Origin: an uncultured Clostridia bacterium
GTDB lineage: Bacteria > Bacillota > Clostridia > Oscillospirales > CAG-272
Direction of reading: 5' to 3'
NCBI GenBank assembly: GCA_946061315.1
Contig: CAMGRB010000045.1
Location: forward strand, 1-8,634
DNA: 8,634 bases
Part shown: one piece after another, positions 1 through 4,595 of the stretch
Position numbering within the stretch: the first letter of the stretch is position 1
Layout: each line of letters starts with the position of its first letter
Translations under genes and position numbers: made by a program
Notes under the pieces: generated by a model
Told to the model about the DNA's origin: nothing
The model's input: only the letters and a program-made list of their open reading frames with translations
Databases searched by the model: none

Positions 1-656
1 ATACAAACACCTATACCTCCCCCGAAACGCTCCGCCGCTTGCTTGACGGAATATCGCTTTTTGAAAATGCGGCAGAGATATGTATAGCCACACGCGCGGA
101 CTGCCTTGAAGATGAAAAAATCAAAATAATCGACACTCTCTCGAAAAAAATACCCGTTTCGGTGGAGCTGGGGCTTCAAAGCTCAAACGATGCAACCGCA
201 AAAAAGATAAACAGGTGCCACACCTACGCCGAATTTGAGGACGGCTTCAAACGGTTTCGCCTCGGCGCGCCGAGCGCCAAAATCGGTATTCACATAATAG
301 ACGGCTTGCCGGGGGAAACTCTTGCCGATATGGAAAATACAGCAAGGAGTGTCGCTCTTTTGCACCCGGAAAGCGTAAAAATACACCTCCTTTACGTCAC
401 CGAGGGAACAGCCCTTGCGCGTATGTATGAAAGCGGAGAATATACGCCTATGGCAAGGGAGGACTATATACAAGCGGTCTGCAATCAGCTTGAGCTTTTG
501 CCGCCGGATACGGTAATAGAACGCTTAACGGGTGATGCCGAGGCTACGCACCTTATAGCACCGTTATGGAGCGTTAAAAAGGTGTCGGTGATAAACGATA
601 TAGACAAGGAGCTTTTCACCCGAGGCTCGTATCAGGGAAAAAGGTACGAAAGGTAA
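1..656 (+). CDS. yhcC: Radical SAM protein, YhcC/YtqA (TIGR01212) family, 5'-truncated by the window edge
   Basis: This is the C-terminal part, about 217 residues, of a radical SAM enzyme of the TIGR01212 family (E. coli YhcC, B. subtilis YtqA). The family's exact reaction is, as far as I know, not established. The reading frame is open from base 3, so the true start and the N-terminal CxxxCxxC iron-sulfur motif lie upstream of the window. The ATG at 39 is internal and should not be used as the start. Family hallmarks visible in order are TNTY at the very start, ATRADCL, VELGLQSSND, HIIDGLPGE, KIHLLYVTEGTALA, RLTGDAEATHLIAPLW, and the terminal RGSYQGKRY. The gene ends in TAA with no hairpin terminator before the next gene 93 bases downstream, so read-through into the DUF4886 cluster is plausible. 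Family assignment is firm; cellular role is unknown. Confidence 0.9.
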   Translation, partial: TNTYTSPETLRRLLDGISLFENAAEICIATRADCLEDEKIKIIDTLSKKIPVSVELGLQSSNDATAKKINRCHTYAEFEDGFKRFRLGAPSAKIGIHIIDGLPGETLADMENTARSVALLHPESVKIHLLYVTEGTALARMYESGEYTPMAREDYIQAVCNQLELLPPDTVIERLTGDAEATHLIAPLWSVKKVSVINDIDKELFTRGSYQGKRYER

Positions 657-749
657 CGTAACCCGTAAAAGAAGCATAAAAGAGCAACAGAGTGAATAAA
701 ACAGGAAAGTCACGGCGCAGAGCGCCTGAAAATACAAGGAGAAATTACA

Positions 750-1469
750 ATGAAAATTTTATCGATCGGAAACAGCTTTTCACAGGACGCAACAAGGTAT
801 CTTGAAGCGGTATCGGACGGGGAATTATTCGTAAGAAACCTCTACATAGGCGGTTGCTCGCTTGAAAGGCACGCAAGCAACATAGCGAAAAACGCCAGGG
901 AGTACGGATACCAGAAGGACGCCGAGACAACGGAAATGATCTCTATAAACGATGCGTTGCTCCGTGAAAAATGGGACTACGTCACCGTACAGCAGGTAAG
1001 CGGCTTTTCGGGAATATACGAAAGCTACGAGCCGTATCTTACAGAGGTTATAAATTTTATTAAAAAGACGAGCCCATCGTCAAAAATAGTGTTCCATCGC
1101 ACCTGGGCTTACGAAAACGGCAGTACCCACGGAGATTTTCCCCGTTATCTTTGCGACAGCGATATAATGCTTGAAAATATAATCGAGGCATCAACCGCCG
1201 CCGCATCAAGACACACACTCCGCGTAATACCCGTCGGCAATGCGGTACAAAGAGCAAGACGTCTGCCCGAATTTGATATAGCGCACGGCGGAATGCCAAT
1301 CACGCGTGACGGTTTTCACCTCTCGCTCGACTACGGAAGATACCTGGCAGCTCTTGTCTGGTACGGCTTCTTCACGGGTAAAAACCCCGAGGACGTATCT
1401 TTTGAGCCGCAGGGAACGGACCCCGAAATAAACGCAAAGCTCAAAAAGATAGCAAAAGAAGTTCTTTGA
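750..1469 (+). CDS. DUF4886 / SGNH-hydrolase-like protein, paralogue 1 of 3
   Basis: A 239-residue protein that I assign to the DUF4886 family of SGNH-fold (GDSL-like) hydrolases, which are presumed esterases or deacylases. The N-terminus carries GNSFSQDA (G7 N8 S9), where S9 sits at the position of the SGNH nucleophile. Near the C-terminus RDGFH gives D187 and H190, the DxxH pair expected of the catalytic triad. Other conserved stretches are WDYVTVQQ (about 75-82), FHRTWAYENG (115-124) and PVGNAVQRARR (161-171). There is no signal peptide or membrane segment, so it is probably cytoplasmic. An AAGGAG site at 736-741, 8 bases before ATG, supports the start. It is the first of three tandem same-length copies, about 80 % identical to copy 2 by hand count. 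It differs from copies 2 and 3 by having Gly instead of Tyr at 188, inside the DxxH motif. The substrate is unknown. Confidence 0.82.
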   Translation: MKILSIGNSFSQDATRYLEAVSDGELFVRNLYIGGCSLERHASNIAKNAREYGYQKDAETTEMISINDALLREKWDYVTVQQVSGFSGIYESYEPYLTEVINFIKKTSPSSKIVFHRTWAYENGSTHGDFPRYLCDSDIMLENIIEASTAAASRHTLRVIPVGNAVQRARRLPEFDIAHGGMPITRDGFHLSLDYGRYLAALVWYGFFTGKNPEDVSFEPQGTDPEINAKLKKIAKEVL

Positions 1470-1579
1470 TTTCGTTTATCGTCACGGAAAATTTGAGGAA
1501 AATGCCAGTCAAAAAACAAATCAAAACAGTAAAAACCTTCAAAAGCGACTGAAAATATGAAATCACAAGGAGAAATACA

Positions 1580-2299
1580 ATGAAGATTTTATCAATTGGA
1601 AACAGTTTCTCGCAAGACGCAACGAGGTATCTTGATGCGGTATCTGACGGAGAAATCTTTTCAAGAAATCTATATATGCCCGGCTGTTCTCTTGAAACAC
1701 ATGCAGAAAACATAGAAAAAAAATCAGATGTCTACGAGTACCAGAATGGTGACGAGATTATCGGAAAAATCTCGGCATATGATGCGTTGCTGGGCGAAAA
1801 ATGGGATTATGTCACCGTACAGCAGGGGAGTGCCTATTCGGGAGTATATGAAACCTTTGAACCGTATCTTACCGAGATTATAAATTTCGTAAAAAAGACA
1901 AGTCCGTCGTCAAAAATAGTCTTCCATCGCACCTGGGCTTACGAAAACGGGGGCGTCAACGAAGATTTTCCCCTTTATCTTTGCGACAGCGATATAATGC
2001 TTGAAAAGATAATAGAGGCGTCCACTGCCGCTGCGACAAGGCACTTGCTCCGCATAATACCCGTGGGAAATGCGGTGCAAAGAGCAAGACGGTTGCCCGA
2101 ATTTGACGTTTCACGTGGGGGAGTGTTGATAACTCGTGACTATTTTCACCTATCTCTCGATTACGGAAGATACCTGGCGGCTCTCGTTTGGTACGGCTTT
2201 TTCACAGGCAAAAACCCCGAAGGCGTAACCTTTGCGCCGCAGGGAACGGACCCCGAAATAAATGCAAAATTAAAGAAAATAGCAAAAGAAGTCCTTTGA
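1580..2299 (+). CDS. DUF4886 / SGNH-hydrolase-like protein, paralogue 2 of 3
   Basis: Second copy, again exactly 239 residues, with the same putative catalytic elements: GNSFSQDA with S9, and RDYFH with D187 and H190. No signal peptide is present. An AAGGAGAAA ribosome site about 8 bases before the ATG supports this start. The 110-base gap after copy 1 has no terminator, and its last part resembles the leader of copy 1, so the duplicated unit probably included the upstream region. Compared with copy 1 by hand there are 49 replacements. These cluster around residues 39-67, 83-100 and 125-132, while the GNSF and HRTW regions and residues 161-171 are unchanged. Its last 79 residues match copy 3 except at position 197. 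A redundant or diversified esterase is the simplest reading; the substrate is unknown. Confidence 0.82.
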   Translation: MKILSIGNSFSQDATRYLDAVSDGEIFSRNLYMPGCSLETHAENIEKKSDVYEYQNGDEIIGKISAYDALLGEKWDYVTVQQGSAYSGVYETFEPYLTEIINFVKKTSPSSKIVFHRTWAYENGGVNEDFPLYLCDSDIMLEKIIEASTAAATRHLLRIIPVGNAVQRARRLPEFDVSRGGVLITRDYFHLSLDYGRYLAALVWYGFFTGKNPEGVTFAPQGTDPEINAKLKKIAKEVL

Positions 2300-2356
2300 T
2301 TTACGAAAAAGCCGAGAAAAATGCCGAGGAAAAAGCGCATAAAAATACAAAAGCAT

Positions 2357-2363
2357 AAGGAAG
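2357..2363 (+). promoter_or_regulatory. Ribosome binding site that decides the start of paralogue 3
   Basis: AAGGAAG lies 5 bases before the ATG at 2369. An in-frame ATG at 2321 would add 16 residues rich in Lys and Arg, but it has no comparable site. Starting at 2369 gives MKILSIGNSFS and 239 residues, exactly like the other two copies. Confidence 0.75.
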
Positions 2364-2368
2364 AAACA

Positions 2369-3088
2369 ATGAAAATTTTATCAATCGGAAATAGCTTTTC
2401 GCAGGATGCCACAAGGCTTATCGAGGCGGTGTCCGACGGGGAAATTTATTCAAGAAATCTGTTTGTGCCTGGTTGCTCGCTTAAAATGCACGCGGAAAAC
2501 ATAGCAAAAGACGCACACGTTTATGAATATCAAGAGAATGGCGAGCTTATCGAAAAGACCTCGGTGTACGACGCGTTACTCCGTGAAAAATGGGACTACG
2601 TCACCGTTCAGCAAGGTAGCGCCTTTTCGGGAATGTACGAAACGTACGAGCCGTATCTTACAGAGGTTATAAACCTCGTAAAAAAGACGTGCCCGTCAGC
2701 AAAAATAGTGTTCCACCGCACCTGGTCGTACGAAAACGGGGGCGTCAACGAATATTTTCCGCCCTATCTGTGTGATAGCGACGTAATGCTTGAAAAAATA
2801 ATCGAGGCGTCGGCTGTTGCCGCGGCTAATCACTCTTTACCGACAATACCCGTCGGCAACGCGGTACAAAGAGCAAGACGGTTGCCCGAATTTGACGTTT
2901 CACGCGGGGGAGTGTTGATAACTCGTGACTATTTTCACCTTTCTCTTGACTACGGGTGCTATCTTGCCGCACTTGTCTGGTACGGCTTCTTCACAGGCAA
3001 AAACCCCGAGGGCGTAACCTTTGCGCCGCAGGGAACGGACCCCGAAATAAACGCAAAATTAAAGAAAATAGCAAAAGAAGTCCTTTGA
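2369..3088 (+). CDS. DUF4886 / SGNH-hydrolase-like protein, paralogue 3 of 3
   Basis: Third tandem copy, 239 residues from the ATG at 2369, chosen for its ribosome site and identity in length to its neighbours. It keeps GNSFSQDA (S9) and RDYFH (D187, H190), so the putative active site is intact. By hand it differs from copy 2 at 39 positions: 38 fall in residues 1-160 and only one, Arg to Cys at 197, in residues 161-239. Its N-terminal part is distinctive, with TRLIEA in place of TRYLDA and AANHSLPTI in place of ATRHLLRII. No signal peptide is visible. It lies 69 bases after copy 2 with no terminator between them, and a strong terminator follows at 3105. It is probably the last gene of the transcript. 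Hydrolase activity is inferred from the family, and the substrate is unknown. Confidence 0.82.
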   Translation: MKILSIGNSFSQDATRLIEAVSDGEIYSRNLFVPGCSLKMHAENIAKDAHVYEYQENGELIEKTSVYDALLREKWDYVTVQQGSAFSGMYETYEPYLTEVINLVKKTCPSAKIVFHRTWSYENGGVNEYFPPYLCDSDVMLEKIIEASAVAAANHSLPTIPVGNAVQRARRLPEFDVSRGGVLITRDYFHLSLDYGCYLAALVWYGFFTGKNPEGVTFAPQGTDPEINAKLKKIAKEVL

Positions 3089-3104
3089 TTTTAAGTAGCT
3101 TTCC

Positions 3105-3140
3105 CGCGGCTCCCCGGTTTAACTCGGGGAGCCGCGTTTT
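3105..3140 (+). terminator. Intrinsic terminator after the DUF4886 cluster
   Basis: A perfect 12-bp stem, CGCGGCTCCCCG (3105-3116) with CGGGGAGCCGCG (3125-3136), has an 8-base loop and is followed by TTTT. It begins 16 bases after the stop codon of paralogue 3. It likely ends the transcript that carries the three paralogues and perhaps the radical SAM gene. Confidence 0.92.
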
Positions 3141-3206
3141 GCGTTTAGGCGGGCTTACGTTTGACGATTTTTGAAGAAGCCCTGTTTGTCCAAAGAGCGA
3201 TGCGGG

Positions 3207-3226
3207 ATTTTGTCACATTTTGTCAC
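3207..3226 (+). repeat. Tandem duplicated 10-mer ATTTTGTCAC
   Basis: ATTTTGTCAC occurs twice in direct succession, so the copies are one helical turn apart. A diverged inverted copy, AGTGTCAAAA, lies at about 3304-3313. The arrangement could be a regulator binding site. TTGTCA also resembles a -35 box, but no good -10 lies at the right distance, so function is uncertain. Confidence 0.5.
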
Positions 3227-3271
3227 CCGTGTAAAGTTTCTTACATATATATAAATAGGCGATGCGCGGCG

Positions 3272-3340
3272 TTTTGTGCAACACTCACAATTTTTCGGTT
3301 TTCAGTGTCAAAATCTTTTGAACTTTTTGTGCAAACTCAC
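3272..3340 (+). repeat. Spaced direct repeat TTTTGTGCAA(C)ACTCAC upstream of the lipoprotein promoter
   Basis: TTTTGTGCAACACTCAC (3272-3288) and TTTTGTGCAAACTCAC (3325-3340) differ by a single inserted base. The starts are 53 bases apart, about five helical turns, and the second copy ends 28 bases before the -35 box at 3369. This is the position expected for an activator or other regulator, but no regulator can be named. Confidence 0.5.
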
Positions 3341-3368
3341 GAAAAAACGCACGCGGTTTTTAATCGCC

Positions 3369-3397
3369 TTGACTTTTTTCATAGCGGATGATAAAAT
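3369..3397 (+). promoter_or_regulatory. Sigma-70/A-type promoter for the 338-aa lipoprotein gene
   Basis: TTGACT (3369-3374) and TAAAAT (3392-3397) are separated by exactly 17 bases, and each matches the consensus at 5 of 6 positions. Transcription would start near 3404, leaving a leader of about 60 bases before the ATG at 3466. Confidence 0.72.
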
Positions 3398-3409
3398 TAT
3401 AACATAGAC

Positions 3410-3442
3410 GGAATATACATTTGCGCACAGGCGCAATATTCC
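3410..3442 (+). other. Hairpin in the 5' leader of the lipoprotein mRNA
   Basis: An upper stem TGCGC (3422-3426) with GCGCA (3431-3435) is continued below by GGAATAT (3410-3416) with ATATTCC (3436-3442), leaving a 5-base bulge on the 5' side. It would form near the predicted 5' end of the transcript and leaves the ribosome site at 3453 free. It may stabilise the mRNA or act as a regulatory element. It does not match a riboswitch class I recognise. Confidence 0.45.
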
Positions 3443-3452
3443 CAAAATACAT

Positions 3453-3458
3453 AAGGAG
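3453..3458 (+). promoter_or_regulatory. Ribosome binding site fixing the lipoprotein start at 3466
   Basis: AAGGAG lies 7 bases before the ATG at 3466. A longer in-frame reading from a TTG at 3421 would put 15 residues before the signal peptide and would start inside the leader hairpin. The ATG at 3466 is therefore the start. Confidence 0.85.
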
Positions 3459-3465
3459 TTCAGAA

Positions 3466-4482
3466 ATGAAAGCAAAGAAATTTTTAAGCGTCTTAATGGC
3501 GCTGGCTCTCGTTTTCGCATCGGTGGCAATCCTCGCTTCCTGCGGAGAAAAGAAACCTACGACTGCAAAAGTCACCTTCGACCCTTACTACTGGATGGAA
3601 GATGACGATGACTTTGAGGTATCAAATGAAGACGACCTCGACCTTGAGCGTGACGTTGAGATCGGCGCAAAGGTAGGGACGCTTCCGAAGCCGAAGGCAG
3701 ACGGATACACGTTTGGCGGTTGGTACGCCGAGGACGACGAGGATTTTGAGGAAAAGTACAAATCCACAACCAAGGTTGAAGAAGACATCACTCTCGTTGC
3801 AAAATGGACCAAAGACGGCGGAACTGAAGATACAGGCGGCGGTGGCGGATCGGTTTCAACCTGTGACCACGTATGGACGTGGAATTATGAAGACCCTACG
3901 TGTGAACAGCCGTCTATCAGATGGAGACAATGTGCGCTCTGCGGTGAAAGAGAAGAGGAAGTGGTAACCGGCTCATCGGCGAAGCCCGCTCTCGGACACA
4001 ACTATGGCACCTGGACGGACATACCGCTTGGAAGAACCCGCAAATGTTCGCGTTGCAGCAAAGAAGACACTCAGAACTACAACAACATAACCAGCACGTC
4101 TCTTGAGAAATCCATAGAGCTCGTCGGTGAATTCTATTCCACAAACGGTGTCGGTCCTTTGACAAACGGCAACTGGACGGAATCCATGTTTTCCACGATC
4201 ACGACGAAATCGTCCTCAGAGGCAATCGTTCTGTATGTAAAATCGGGAATTAAGGCGGATATGTTCTATATTGCTACGGAAGGTCCCGGCGCATACGTTA
4301 TTAAAGTTCGTTACGAAGGTGAAGACGATTACAGAGACGGTGTTCTCGGTTCTTTCGGAAACATTTCCGCGTTTGATCTCGATAACACGAAAAATCTGGA
4401 AGAGATAAGAGTAGAAATTACGAGTATGACCGACGGAAGCAGCGGAATAATAGAAGTTGCGATTGCCGTAAGAGATACATAA
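3466..4482 (+). CDS. Secreted lipoprotein with one InlB/Flg_new-type repeat and a Cys-rich module
   Basis: A 338-residue predicted lipoprotein. Residues 1-25 form a signal peptide (basic MKAKK, then a hydrophobic core), ending in the lipobox LASC with C26 as the lipidated residue, so it should sit on the outer face of the membrane. A strongly acidic stretch (45-64) leads into one Listeria-Bacteroides/InlB B-type repeat (Flg_new family, about 36-114), recognised by LPKPKADGYTFGGWYAE and ending in ITLVAKW. A Gly-rich linker (124-128) follows. Next is a Cys-rich module (133-205) with CxxC pairs at C156/C159 and C194/C197, plus C133, C146 and the motif ALGH ending at H178. The C-terminal 130 residues look beta-rich and match nothing I know. 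It has its own promoter and terminator, and its repeat is nearly identical to that of the large lipoprotein downstream. The function is unknown; surface binding or a partner role is a guess. Confidence 0.85.
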   Translation: MKAKKFLSVLMALALVFASVAILASCGEKKPTTAKVTFDPYYWMEDDDDFEVSNEDDLDLERDVEIGAKVGTLPKPKADGYTFGGWYAEDDEDFEEKYKSTTKVEEDITLVAKWTKDGGTEDTGGGGGSVSTCDHVWTWNYEDPTCEQPSIRWRQCALCGEREEEVVTGSSAKPALGHNYGTWTDIPLGRTRKCSRCSKEDTQNYNNITSTSLEKSIELVGEFYSTNGVGPLTNGNWTESMFSTITTKSSSEAIVLYVKSGIKADMFYIATEGPGAYVIKVRYEGEDDYRDGVLGSFGNISAFDLDNTKNLEEIRVEITSMTDGSSGIIEVAIAVRDT

Positions 4483-4517
4483 TAAAAATCAAACAGGTCA
4501 AAAAAACAAGCGTTTTT

Positions 4518-4549
4518 GGTTCCCTCGTGTTTTCCCGAGGGAACCTTTT
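4518..4549 (+). terminator. Intrinsic terminator after the 338-aa lipoprotein gene
   Basis: A perfect 10-bp stem, GGTTCCCTCG (4518-4527) with CGAGGGAACC (4536-4545), has an 8-base loop and is followed by TTTT. It lies 35 bases after the stop codon and separates the two lipoprotein genes into distinct transcription units. Confidence 0.88.
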
Positions 4550-4576
4550 GCAAATGGAAATTATCTTATTTATAAA
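4548..4576 (+). promoter_or_regulatory. Candidate promoter for the 1264-aa lipoprotein gene
   Basis: TTGCAA (4548-4553, 4 of 6 matches) and TATAAA (4571-4576, 5 of 6 matches) are 17 bases apart. The -35 overlaps the T-run of the preceding terminator. Transcription would begin near 4583, giving a leader of only about 13 bases that just includes the GGAGGG ribosome site at 4586-4591. The spacing supports it, but the leader is unusually short. Confidence 0.42.
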
Positions 4577-4595
4577 AAGCTAAACGGAGGGAATA

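Larger units (their letters stand above)
750..3091 (+). repeat. Triplicated tandem gene unit (three DUF4886 paralogues)
   Basis: Three consecutive 720-base genes share sequence throughout, and the leaders of the first two copies are also alike (a CTGAAAATA stretch, then ACAAGGAGAAA and TACAATG). The coding lengths are identical with no indels, which suggests selection on an intact protein in every copy. Copies 2 and 3 are near-identical over 2201-2302 versus 2990-3091 (2 mismatches in 102 bases by hand) and 2078-2151 versus 2867-2940 (1 mismatch in 74). Confidence 0.9.
3141..3465. other. Gene-free intergenic region with repeats, promoter and leader hairpin
   Basis: I see no believable gene in these 325 bases. 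Short open frames here lack a ribosome site and any recognisable protein. The stretch holds a tandem 10-mer at 3207-3226, a spaced direct repeat at 3272-3288 and 3325-3340, a near-consensus promoter at 3369-3397, and a leader hairpin at 3410-3442. It is AT-rich relative to the flanking genes. Confidence 0.7.

Noticed and set aside
39..656. Complete radical SAM gene starting at the ATG at 39
   Set aside because: The frame is open from base 3 and the residues before 39 (TNTYTSPETLRR) fit the family, so this ATG is internal and the gene is truncated by the window.
714..726. GGCGC-AGA-GCGCC hairpin before paralogue 1, as a terminator
   Set aside because: Only 5 bp with a three-base loop and no T-run; not convincing as a terminator or regulator.
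2321..2368. N-terminal extension of 16 residues on paralogue 3
   Set aside because: There is no good ribosome site before 2321. The site at 2357-2363 and the 239-residue length of the other copies support 2369.
3220..3255. Second promoter using TTGTCA and the TATATATAAAT stretch
   Set aside because: No -10-like hexamer falls at 16-18 bases; the best TATAAA is far too distant from either TTGTCA.
3207..3340. CRISPR-like or attachment-site array
   Set aside because: Repeats are short, few and irregularly spaced, with no cas gene, integrase or tRNA nearby.
3161..3391. 76-residue open frame in the intergenic region
   Set aside because: No ribosome site, no recognisable protein, and it runs across the repeats and the promoter of the next gene.
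3421..3465. TTG start for the 338-aa lipoprotein
   Set aside because: It would place 15 residues before a classical signal peptide and start inside the leader hairpin. AAGGAG fits the ATG at 3466.
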